Positions 1 to 6,296 of a DNA stretch of 10,983 bases are shown in pieces. The DNA comes from Planctomycetaceae bacterium. GTDB lineage: Bacteria; Planctomycetota; Planctomycetia; Planctomycetales; Planctomycetaceae. Every line of letters begins with the position of its first letter. Within the stretch, counting starts at the first letter, position 1. Both the position numbers and the translations under genes were made by a program. The notes under the pieces are model-generated. The model searched no databases. It saw nothing but the letters and a program-made list of their open reading frames with translations, and had not been told where the DNA came from. The stretch lies in the NCBI GenBank assembly GCA_027080405.1, contig JALWSL010000741.1, positions 1 to 10,983 of the forward strand, given 5' to 3'.

Positions 1-511
1 CTGGATCGATGTGATAGGGAGTAATGGAACCGGGAGAGGTAATGAAAACAAAGGCATGTGGCTTCATCATTCCAGGAACTATTTTCTCCGAAAGTGGACG
101 CACCTGCTCCAGGCACTGTTCGAGCAATTCGCCATATTCCGGAACCTGCTCGATGTATTTGATGACGAGCCACGATTGACACTCCCTGATTCGCCGGACT
201 GTTTCTTCAGGAGAAAGACCGTTCATGGGTGTCTGGTCGTGCGAGACGGAAACAGGGACATTCCCGGCGTTGTATTCGATATCCGATTCCGGACGCGATT
301 TCACCAGTTCCAGGAGTCTTTCCATCCTGAATAAAGGATGATTGCAGAGTTGGTGCTCGATCAGGAAAGGTTTTTTATTGAACGAATTTATGAATTCGCT
401 CTCGTCCCATGCCAGCCAATCGGGCGATTGACTGTCCACTGCCATTGGAGAGCGTTCCGTATGGGGGATATGCCCCGTGTTACCGTTTAGACTGGTTAGA
501 GAATCGATCAT
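1..511 (-). CDS. Cupin-like / JmjC-like Fe(II)-dependent oxygenase family protein, C-terminus cut by window edge
   Basis: An open frame runs from ATG at 511 to the window start with no stop, so 170 N-terminal residues are visible. GGGAG lies about 6 bases upstream of the ATG and supports the start. The N-terminal ~95 residues are a leader with 'KKPFLIEHQLCNHPLF'; residues 96-135 form an amphipathic helical stretch ('NGLSPEETVRRIRECQSWL'). Near the cut end is 'FVFITSPGSITPYHID', in which H167-x-D169 matches the first two metal ligands of cupin-like (JmjC-type) 2-oxoglutarate oxygenases. In that family the distal His and the 2OG-binding basic residue come later, here outside the window. The gene follows the acyltransferase by 99 bp on the same strand, so co-transcription is likely. 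Family assignment is fairly secure; the substrate (protein side chain or small molecule) cannot be read from the sequence. Confidence 0.75.
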   Translation of the reverse strand, partial: MIDSLTSLNGNTGHIPHTERSPMAVDSQSPDWLAWDESEFINSFNKKPFLIEHQLCNHPLFRMERLLELVKSRPESDIEYNAGNVPVSVSHDQTPMNGLSPEETVRRIRECQSWLVIKYIEQVPEYGELLEQCLEQVRPLSEKIVPGMMKPHAFVFITSPGSITPYHIDP

Positions 512-610
512 GTTGTCTCCCTTTCAGTAAGCGACTCTGAATCGCCCGTTCTGCTTGAATCCTGTTGTGCTTGAGTGAAGTTGCCGTTGTTTACTGCCGA
601 AATTACCCAT

Positions 611-1894
611 CTATTGCGATTGACGAGGAGAAAAACGAGATCTGAAAATCCTTCTGCATGTTCTTATCAGTGGGCGCAATCCGGTATAAAGCTCCCCCGT
701 GAAATTTCCCGTCGGGATGAGCAAATGCTGGATGGTGCGTCTGGCGGGCCAGAGTCGATTGATCATAAAATGCTCCGCGGTTGCGCACGAATCCATCCAC
801 TCCAGATCCGTTTGTTCGTGCAGGTATTTGATATTTTCCAGTTCCAGATGGACTCCCGGCGAAAAACGCGCGTATTGTTCGTCATACGCAATCTTCCAGG
901 CGAATCCCCCCTGTCCGGAAATCAAATTGCATTTCATCGCGATCGGTTTCCCATCGAGAAACAGGCCCATCATTTGCAACTTTCCCTGCCGCATCCCTTC
1001 AGTAGTTACTTCATGAAAAAAAGCCTGGTCACGCTCCCGTTGCCCAATCGCAGTGCCCTGTTCCCCTTTCCAGCCCTTTTGCTCCAATGCGAGGAATTGA
1101 TTCGCCCAGGATTTGACTGACTCGGGATCATCGAGCGTGCGAAACTCCAGTTCTCCCTGTTCCTGTAATCTGCGACGTAATCGACGATGATCCCGGCGGG
1201 AATGTCCGCTGATATTTTTCAATTGATACGCTTCCGTGTTCGTGTCCCGTGTCAACAGGGCCCGGTTATGCTGTTCAACAATAAAAGGTGACAGATTCAA
1301 TTGATTCAGCACATCGATCAAGGCCTGTTGAAATGGCCCATGAGCATGAATGCGCGGGAACTCCAAAAGTGACACTCCGGTTTTTCGGCCCCAGAAGATC
1401 AAACTTTTTATTGCCTCATGCTGATACCGAGGATGAAGCAATGGCGTTGCCAGGTAACTGTATATGTTGGTTAGAAGCCTGTAGCTGGATAGCCGCAGGA
1501 TTGAACCGCTTTCCTGCATCAATGGAAAAACACCACTGAGAATGGGAGGATCCGTCACTCTTTTGTTTCGATGGAAAGCAAAAACAAATCGACAATTGGT
1601 GGAATGAGAGATATTTTTTAACGATGACGTCAGCATCCAGAATTCATGGAAGACGTTCGGCTCCAGGGCCTGTTCAGCAAGTTCTACCCACCGCTGTTGA
1701 TAACAATTCAGCGCGTCCACGGAATCCGCAGTAGCGATATCGACAATTTCAACCCAGGTATCGCTGGTCAGTTCAACCTTTTCGCCGCTGGATGCGTCGA
1801 GACGAGACTCCGGAACCACTCTTCGCCCTGCAAGCTTCCCTTCCCGTTTTTCCTTGGCTGTTAAAGCAGGGCTTGTGGGTAATGTCGGTGGCAT
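611..1894 (-). CDS. GNAT family N-acetyltransferase (FemAB/CelD-like, Acetyltransf_6 type)
   Basis: The protein has 427 residues, a normal length for two-domain GNAT/FemAB-like proteins. The C-terminal half carries the recognisable acyltransferase signature: 'FLALEQKGWKGEQGTAI' (267-283), 'LFLDGKPIAMKCNL' (311-324) and 'FAWKIAYDEQYARFSPGVHL' (331-350), which lines the cofactor pocket in this family. Residues 225-245 are very basic (RRDHRRLRRRLQ). The first ~45 residues are low-complexity and may be a disordered leader; no signal peptide or membrane segment is apparent, so it is probably cytosolic. Related proteins transfer acyl or aminoacyl groups in polysaccharide, peptidoglycan or lipid-linked biosynthesis; the substrate here is unknown. 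The start is the ATG at 1894 with only a weak GGACG upstream, so a slightly downstream start is possible. It heads a leftward unit with the cupin-like gene. Confidence 0.85.
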   Translation of the reverse strand: MPPTLPTSPALTAKEKREGKLAGRRVVPESRLDASSGEKVELTSDTWVEIVDIATADSVDALNCYQQRWVELAEQALEPNVFHEFWMLTSSLKNISHSTNCRFVFAFHRNKRVTDPPILSGVFPLMQESGSILRLSSYRLLTNIYSYLATPLLHPRYQHEAIKSLIFWGRKTGVSLLEFPRIHAHGPFQQALIDVLNQLNLSPFIVEQHNRALLTRDTNTEAYQLKNISGHSRRDHRRLRRRLQEQGELEFRTLDDPESVKSWANQFLALEQKGWKGEQGTAIGQRERDQAFFHEVTTEGMRQGKLQMMGLFLDGKPIAMKCNLISGQGGFAWKIAYDEQYARFSPGVHLELENIKYLHEQTDLEWMDSCATAEHFMINRLWPARRTIQHLLIPTGNFTGELYTGLRPLIRTCRRIFRSRFSPRQSQ

Positions 1895-1986
1895 TGGTCG
1901 TCCGTTTTATCACTATAGTCGGAAAAACAGGACTGCTACAGCCAATACATTTGAAGAATCTACCGCTCCAGAACCAGTCCTTCCGA

Positions 1987-2014
1987 AGCATAGTTCATGA
2001 ATGAACGGTGTCAA
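1987..2014 (-). promoter_or_regulatory. Sigma70-like promoter for the acyltransferase-oxygenase unit
   Basis: On the minus strand a perfect TTGACA -35 box (2014-2009) is followed after 16 bp by TATGCT (1992-1987), a 4/6 match to TATAAT. Transcription would start near 1980, giving a leader of about 85 bases before the ATG at 1894. Box quality and position support it; no experimental data. Confidence 0.42.
1993..2006. promoter_or_regulatory. Palindrome within the promoter spacer, candidate operator
   Basis: GTTCAT-GA-ATGAAC is a perfect 6-bp inverted repeat with a 2-bp centre. It lies exactly between the -35 and -10 boxes of the promoter above, the position where a dimeric repressor would block RNA polymerase. 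The arms are short, so chance occurrence cannot be excluded. Confidence 0.3.
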
Positions 2015-2424
2015 AAAAATGGACAGGTTAACGGTCGTGATAGTGAGAAAACCATACCGACGGGAAACGATCTCTGCCCGCCTCTGACCGAAAGGGAGAG
2101 ACCTGTCGTCCAATTTCAAAACATATTCCAACGCAAAAAAAGGCAATAATGCCCATTGAAAGGCACGACTGCCACTGCGCACCGGAAAAGAGAGTTGTCT
2201 GAGCGTTCATGATGTTTTTATTTTTGACTCATGCGCAACTATCGATATGCGAGCAAGCCCCGGAGCATATTGACAGGCAAGACGAGGACTGGCGATCTGG
2301 AAAGTGACCAGTTATTCAAGCGGGATTGAAATGATTGGAAAGAAAGATGGGAGGATAAAACCATCAGGGACAGAATCGGAAAGGAGGCACAGACCAGGAA
2401 AAGAAGAAACGCCCCCTAAAACAG

Positions 2425-2457
2425 ACACCCCCCGTGAACAAATAACGCGGGAGGTGT
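2425..2457 (-). terminator. Terminator-like hairpin downstream of the tRNA remnant
   Basis: Arms 2425-2436 and 2446-2457 pair over 12 positions with one mismatch and a 9-base loop. The stem is G+C-rich. On the minus strand it is followed by CTGTTTTAG, a short U tract; on the plus strand no U tract follows. It lies about 105 bases past the 3' end of the tRNA remnant, which fits the terminator of the original tRNA-Asp gene and now of the methyltransferase gene. Confidence 0.5.
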
Positions 2458-2561
2458 ATCCATGAAGGTGTTATGCCTGTGCTGTATTCAGCCTCTTTGC
2501 GACAGGAGTTGGAATCGTCAAGCGTCAAAACCGACCACGCTTCAGCCCCAACCTGTAAAAA

Positions 2562-2608
<47 letters not shown>

Positions 2609-2609
2609 C

Positions 2610-3440
2610 CTATTTTACCTCTCCTTCTGCTGCTTCAAGCCTTTTTGCCGCGATCTCGCAGTATTCCTCTGATTGCTCAAATAGCACCGCTCTACGCCCC
2701 TCGTGGACGGCTGCAATACCCGTTGTTCCACTACCCGCAAACGGATCAAGGATCAGGCCACCAACCGGAGCTACTTGCACTAATTCGCGAAGTAGTTTTG
2801 TCGGCTTTCCTGTGATATGAAATTTATCGGCTTGTTTCACCGCAATGGAATGGACACCATCAAACGGTCCACGGTCTTTTAATTTGGGAACTTTTCCGTT
2901 CGTACCCCAAACGATGTATTCTGCTTGGTGTCGAAAGTATCCCTTGTGGGGAGAACGCGAAGCCCTGCCTTTATTCCAGACGCAAATTCCTTTCCAGGCA
3001 AACCCGGATGCCTGAACGATGTTCGTCATCAATGGGAGTTGTCGCCAATCGATAAAGACCAATCCGTAGGCGGACGTCTTACAGTGTCGGCGAGCCAATG
3101 TAAGCCACATCGTGCACCAGAATTCAAATGATCTCGCGTCGCGATGATCGCCCTCAAAGTTGGGGCGACCACACCTGTTTCCATTCTGACAATACTTGCT
3201 CGCCGGATCGGCATCCCGTGCACTCTTGGTTGCTGCCCCAGAACAGTAAGGCGGATCGGTAACCACAGCATCGAACTGATTATCCTTTCCGAGTTTACCG
3301 GTTCGCATTTGATTCAACAGTTCCAAGCAATCTCCTTGATACAACCGGACCGAATTCGATTCAAAATACGGTTTCGTTTCCAGTGTTGGCCAGCCTGCTG
3401 CTCGCTGTGACGTAGGCTTGGTTTCGCTTCCTTGCGACAT
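2610..3440 (-). CDS. Orphan site-specific DNA methyltransferase (N4-cytosine/N6-adenine, DPPY type)
   Basis: The 276-residue protein carries both hallmark motifs of the N6_N4 methyltransferase family in the beta-class order: catalytic DPPY at 62-65 ('FDAVVTDPPYCSG') and the AdoMet-binding 'LDPFAGSGTTG' at 231-241. A basic, aromatic region between them ('VWNKGRASRSPHKGYFRHQ', 154-172) probably contributes to target recognition. 'LYQGDCLELL' (33-42) is also typical of this class. It would methylate the exocyclic amine of adenine or cytosine in a short DNA motif that cannot be predicted here. No endonuclease gene is adjacent, so it is likely an orphan, as many phage and mobile-element methylases are, serving protection or regulation. 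The stop TAG (2612-2610) is one base from the tRNA remnant, so this is the last gene of the element. The ATG at 3440 follows GTGAAGAG, a rather close ribosome binding site. Confidence 0.88.
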   Translation of the reverse strand: MSQGSETKPTSQRAAGWPTLETKPYFESNSVRLYQGDCLELLNQMRTGKLGKDNQFDAVVTDPPYCSGAATKSARDADPASKYCQNGNRCGRPNFEGDHRDARSFEFWCTMWLTLARRHCKTSAYGLVFIDWRQLPLMTNIVQASGFAWKGICVWNKGRASRSPHKGYFRHQAEYIVWGTNGKVPKLKDRGPFDGVHSIAVKQADKFHITGKPTKLLRELVQVAPVGGLILDPFAGSGTTGIAAVHEGRRAVLFEQSEEYCEIAAKRLEAAEGEVK

Positions 3441-3466
3441 CTCTTCACTTTCTACAACTGCATCGT

Positions 3467-3481
3467 GACCGGTCCGTACGG
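3467..3481. promoter_or_regulatory. Two abutting 8-bp palindromes upstream of the methyltransferase gene
   Basis: GACCGGTC (3467-3474) and CCGTACGG (3474-3481) are perfect palindromes sharing one base, 26 bp upstream of the methyltransferase ATG. They could bind a dimeric regulator or include the enzyme's own target site for feedback. Function is inferred only from position. Confidence 0.25.
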
Positions 3482-3498
3482 TCAGGGTGTTTGTTGAG

Positions 3499-3531
3499 GG
3501 AACGGCAGCAGGTGCCTACTGCTGTCGTTCC
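3499..3531. promoter_or_regulatory. Strong 13-bp stem-loop in the divergent intergenic region
   Basis: Arms 3499-3511 (GGAACGGCAGCAG) and 3519-3531 pair at all 13 positions on the plus-strand RNA (12 Watson-Crick, 1 G-U) around the 7-base loop GTGCCTA. On the plus strand the stem is followed by TGTTTTACTTT, like an intrinsic terminator, yet no plus-strand gene ends before it. Transcribed leftward it would sit in the methyltransferase leader. It may be a bidirectional insulator, a leader attenuator or a protein-binding site. Confidence 0.4.
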
Positions 3532-3612
3532 TGTTTTACTTTACGCTCATGTGTTGCGCCGGGCGTCCGCTTTGAAATAAATCCTGGAATTATTTCTGTT
3601 TTATCCCCTTTG

Positions 3613-3655
3613 TTGTTGTAATATATGTCAACAATATTACGATATATTACAACAA
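3613..3655 (+). promoter_or_regulatory. 14-bp perfect inverted repeat: candidate operator/promoter of the toxin-antitoxin pair
   Basis: TTGTTGTAATATAT (3613-3626) and its exact reverse complement (3642-3655) flank a 15-bp spacer. The spacer holds a further partial half-site, ATATTAC (3634-3640). The repeat ends 13 bp before the toxin ATG. It overlaps AT-rich promoter-like sequence, including a TATATT -10-like hexamer at 3643-3648. Autorepression by the antitoxin DNA-binding protein is the usual arrangement in such modules, and the HTH protein encoded here is the natural ligand. Confidence 0.6.
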
Positions 3656-3668
3656 GCAAGGGAACAAA

Positions 3669-3902
3669 ATGGCTTTTTTCTTCTTCATCTGGGATGGCGA
3701 AAACGACAAACACATCGCCGAGCATGGCGTGAGCTATGAAGAAGCTGAGTACGTTGTTTGCTTTCCCGACGACAAAACGATCAGCCGGTCTTCTGGTCGG
3801 AATGCCGCCTACGGTTACACCCCGACCGGAAAACGATTGTTTGTCGCCTACGAATTGTTTGACGATGCAACTGTCTATATTGTCACAGCTTACGAGGTGT
3901 AA
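3669..3902 (+). CDS. BrnT-like type II toxin (predicted ribonuclease), short variant
   Basis: This 77-residue protein matches the BrnT core: 'FIWDGENDKHIAEHGVSYEE' (6-25), where the family has W/D...N...KHGVSFEEA, then 'GYTPTGKRLFVAYEL' (49-63) and 'ATVYIVTAYEV' (67-77). BrnT proteins are small RelE-fold RNases that stop growth until bound by their antitoxin. Canonical BrnT runs on with an ISAR-type strand and a C-terminal helix; this protein stops at 'TAYEV', so it belongs to a shorter subgroup. AAGGGA 6 bases before the ATG supports the start. The stop is one base before the ATG of the next gene, so the pair is translationally close. The usual partner BrnA is a ribbon-helix-helix protein, but here it is an XRE-type HTH. 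Toxicity is inferred from family and context. Confidence 0.75.
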   Translation: MAFFFFIWDGENDKHIAEHGVSYEEAEYVVCFPDDKTISRSSGRNAAYGYTPTGKRLFVAYELFDDATVYIVTAYEV

Positions 3903-3903
3903 A

Positions 3904-4275
3904 ATGGAGAAAAAAAACGTAAAGATCAAACGGGTTAAAACGCATCCAAAACTAACAGCAGCAAAGAAAGAAGAGCTTCGCAAGGCTGCTGAGTTGGAAG
4001 AAAAGGGACGAACCGATCCTCTTGTGCAGGCCGATCACGCACGAGCCATTCAGCGTGTTGAAGCTGTGCGACTTGTTCGATCTATTGCTGAATCTCTGGC
4101 AACACTGAAGCAAAAAAGGAATTTGTCTTACGCTGATCTTGCAGACCGAACAGGGATTGAACGCTCGGCATTGAATCGCTTACTAACTGGCAAGCAAGAG
4201 AACACAACTATCGAAACCCTGGTCAGAATCGCCACGGCGATGGATTGCGGTTTGACTGTTACAGTCGACGAGTGA
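3904..4275 (+). CDS. XRE-family helix-turn-helix antitoxin/regulator
   Basis: The protein has 123 residues. Residues 1-35 are lysine-rich and probably flexible; 36-60 are predicted helix. Residues 62-120 form an XRE/Cro-type HTH: 'LSYADLADRTGIERSALNRL' (74-93) holds helices 2 and 3, followed by 'TIETLVRIATAMDC' (102-115). I chose the ATG at 3904 because it comes right after the toxin stop (3900-3902); the frame extends further upstream only inside the toxin gene. It probably neutralises the toxin and binds the inverted repeat upstream of the pair. Which part contacts the toxin is not evident; the N-terminal half is a candidate. The gene ends 15 bp from the convergent stop of the beta-propeller gene, with no clear terminator between. 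Confidence 0.8.
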   Translation: MEKKNVKIKRVKTHPKLTAAKKEELRKAAELEEKGRTDPLVQADHARAIQRVEAVRLVRSIAESLATLKQKRNLSYADLADRTGIERSALNRLLTGKQENTTIETLVRIATAMDCGLTVTVDE

Positions 4276-4290
4276 ACAATACGAAGACAA

Positions 4291-5574
4291 TCAGCCGATG
4301 TAGTAGATTTTCGAGCCATCGTCACTGAGTACGTAATTTGTGATCCCCTGCTGGGGACCGTCGGGGAGAGCAATTTGCCAGCGCAGTTGGCCAGATGTGT
4401 CGAACGAAGCGAGGATGTCCCCTTCCAACGTGCAGAAGAATCCGCCGGCATGTCGCAATACACTGGGCGGATCGCCAGGGTAATCGAGTTCGTTCAGATC
4501 GGACCTTTTTTTATTCGCGGGCGGTTGCGAGGCGATCGGAAGCGAAACGGGATCCGGCAATGTGAGGTCAGACAACCAGCTCCCCACCAGGTGTTCACTG
4601 TTTGGATAAAAGACTGCCCCTTCCGTCTTGAGTTCCAGATCATAAAGGAACCACGGATCCGGGATTCTGGAGTAATCCGGCCAGTTATCGGTTGGCATCT
4701 TTTCTTCGCGGACGATTTTCAAATTTCTGTCGAGCTCACTGAAATACAAATAATTCTCCCAGAATCCGTCATCGGGGCCAAAACCCTGGACCCATTCCTT
4801 TACCCACAAGTGGGTGAGAACCTTTTCGTTTTGCCAGATCACGATATCAGCCAGATCTGGGGCGTTTGTGTTTGTGGAACCAAGCTTTCCTCTACCTTCT
4901 GGCCATGTTGCGATGATTGAACCGGTACTGGCCGATATCACTCCCGATGCAGTGACCATGTCACCATTCAGAAAACTCCCCCAATAGAATCCGACTTCAC
5001 TTGTGGGATAGCTGATCGGTCCCCATTTCAGCGAACCGTTCGGCTGCCAAGCGGAGAGACTGCCCGAATCATCCGCCACCACAATCGAACCATCGGGATG
5101 TACCAGGGAATAAAAAGGCGAAAACGCCGACATCGGCGTGGTGGACTGGATCCCGTCGATGATATCGACGGCGACAAGATTGTTTTCGATATTGACCCAG
5201 ACCGTTCGGTCGCTTGCTGCAATAGCCCCGTAGAACTGTTGGCCGAATGCGTTGCGGTACAATGACCGGGAATTTCCGTCTGCATCGCAGGTAATCAGAT
5301 CGCCAGCGGAAGTGATCAGCAGCACAAGCCCCTGGTGTTCGTGAACAAATCCGGGCGAGGAATTGCCGGCGGCTCCGTAGACGTTGCCGCCTTCCTGCCT
5401 TTGGCGTCCACAACTGCCCGGAAACTGAACCTGCCAATCGCTATGTGTCTGATAATTCAGTCCGTCATCACGCGACCAGAGCAATTCGCCGGTTGACGAA
5501 TCCCTGCAGAACAGTTGCGGTCGCGAGCGGGCAGCCGGCGTCAGAAACGGTTGGCGTGTTTGTGTGGTTCTCAT
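4291..5574 (-). CDS. PQQ-like/WD40-like beta-propeller protein, last gene of the structural operon
   Basis: The frame opens at a TTG (5586), but I chose the ATG at 5574 because it forms an ATGA overlap with the stop of the preceding gene, giving 427 residues. Propeller blades are visible as repeated '(D/S)xxGxxxW' elements: 'CRDSSTGELLWSRD' (23-36), 'SAWQPNGSLKWGP' (174-186), 'SASTGSIIATWP' (214-225) and 'FDTSGQLRWQIALP' (391-404), with weaker ones near 96-107 and 134-146. Such folds bind ligands or partners and are usually not enzymes without extra motifs; the residues expected of a PQQ dehydrogenase are not apparent. There is no signal peptide. Residues 255-335 are rich in Trp, Asp and Pro and look like an inserted surface region. 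Placed after a giant modular beta protein, it could be a receptor-binding or tail-tip component, but that role is inferred from position only. Confidence 0.65.
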   Translation of the reverse strand: MRTTQTRQPFLTPAARSRPQLFCRDSSTGELLWSRDDGLNYQTHSDWQVQFPGSCGRQRQEGGNVYGAAGNSSPGFVHEHQGLVLLITSAGDLITCDADGNSRSLYRNAFGQQFYGAIAASDRTVWVNIENNLVAVDIIDGIQSTTPMSAFSPFYSLVHPDGSIVVADDSGSLSAWQPNGSLKWGPISYPTSEVGFYWGSFLNGDMVTASGVISASTGSIIATWPEGRGKLGSTNTNAPDLADIVIWQNEKVLTHLWVKEWVQGFGPDDGFWENYLYFSELDRNLKIVREEKMPTDNWPDYSRIPDPWFLYDLELKTEGAVFYPNSEHLVGSWLSDLTLPDPVSLPIASQPPANKKRSDLNELDYPGDPPSVLRHAGGFFCTLEGDILASFDTSGQLRWQIALPDGPQQGITNYVLSDDGSKIYYIG

Positions 5575-6296
5575 TCGACTGACCAAAGAGGGGCAAGTAA
5601 ACGAAGCCGCAATCCGGCAAGCCCTGGAGACATGCTGCCGTTATCAATGTGGATCGGCTGAATGCTTTTGCCGGTAAGACTGGGGCCGAACATCAGGTTG
5701 ATGGCACAGTAGGTCAACGGCCCGCCAATCGCCTGGACGGATTCCGGTGCGGTAATCTTCGGGTGTGATCGCACTTTTGCCAGTAACTCAGCGGCTGTTG
5801 CATTGCCCGGCAAATCAAACGTCATATCTTCATCGTCGATGGTGAGAGTCAGAGATGCATTACCGTTTGGGAATCCTTCAGCGTCGATCTGCTGCACCAT
5901 CACAGGCCACTGTTCGTAGTGCATGATTCGCCATTCCGAGTAAGCGTAGACGCACCACACCAGCGTATCGGCACATAGCGTGACGCCGGGAATGGAGTGG
6001 TAGATTGTCTCTTTCACTGGAACGGGGTTCCCGTTCTCATCGATTTCATCGGTGTAATCCGGCTCCGGATTCACGTCTCCGACAAACGGCTGAGCGAAAA
6101 CAGATTTCGGGTTCTCGAGGCTGTCCGGCGGACTGACCGGATTAAGCAATCGAAACATTTTCAGTACGGGCAGATCATAGAATTGGCGTGCTGGCTGCCG
6201 AAATGGAACTGTCCCACGAATCTGATCTTCGACATACCGCACCGTTCTTGCGATACGTGGCAAGTCATCTTCATGAATGCGTACTATTTCGCTCAT
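5571..6296 (-). CDS. Hypothetical protein of the structural operon, with one copy of the beta module
   Basis: The 241-residue protein resembles no family I can name with confidence. The N-terminus ('MSEIVRIHEDDLPRIARTVR') is helical and charged; 75-95 is acidic with 'DEIDENGNPVPV'. Residues 98-136 ('GVTLCADTLVWCVYAYSEWR' at 104-123) are hydrophobic beta-like. Residues 147-192 ('ASLTLTIDDEDMTFDLPGNA', then 'TAAELLAKVRSHPKI') match the 'TLT-DG-...-YNATAATIQ' pattern of the giant protein encoded just upstream, suggesting one copy of the same module. Its start overlaps the stop of the giant gene (ATGA at 6296-6293), and its stop overlaps the next start in the same way. This indicates translational coupling and a shared structure. 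A connector or tail-associated role is plausible but not shown. Confidence 0.7.
   Translation of the reverse strand: MSEIVRIHEDDLPRIARTVRYVEDQIRGTVPFRQPARQFYDLPVLKMFRLLNPVSPPDSLENPKSVFAQPFVGDVNPEPDYTDEIDENGNPVPVKETIYHSIPGVTLCADTLVWCVYAYSEWRIMHYEQWPVMVQQIDAEGFPNGNASLTLTIDDEDMTFDLPGNATAAELLAKVRSHPKITAPESVQAIGGPLTYCAINLMFGPSLTGKSIQPIHIDNGSMSPGLAGLRLRLLAPLWSVE

Larger units (their letters stand above)
1895..2561. other. 667-bp stretch without a convincing gene
   Basis: This interval separates the acyltransferase gene from the tRNA remnant. It holds the promoter/operator near 2000 and the hairpin at 2425-2457. The only open frames are short and overlap each other on the minus strand: a 60-codon frame from ATG 2210 (one hydrophobic stretch) and an 89-codon frame ending at 1913. 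Neither has a good ribosome binding site or a recognisable family, and the longer one reads through the promoter. I treat the stretch as non-coding or decayed sequence downstream of the tRNA locus. Confidence 0.5.

Noticed and set aside
575..1120. 181-codon plus-strand frame
   Set aside because: It is antisense to the acyltransferase gene, whose signature motifs fix the true coding strand.
1913..2210. Two overlapping minus-strand frames of 60 and 89 codons
   Set aside because: They overlap in different frames, lack a family resemblance and a good ribosome binding site, and one reads through the likely promoter at 1987-2014.
2245..2270. Small inverted repeat ATATGC ... GCATAT
   Set aside because: It has only 6-bp arms, a 14-base loop and no U tract; likely chance.
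3516..3983. 155-codon minus-strand frame
   Set aside because: It is antisense to the toxin gene and the operator; composition (poly-Phe start, basic tail) is that of a shadow frame.
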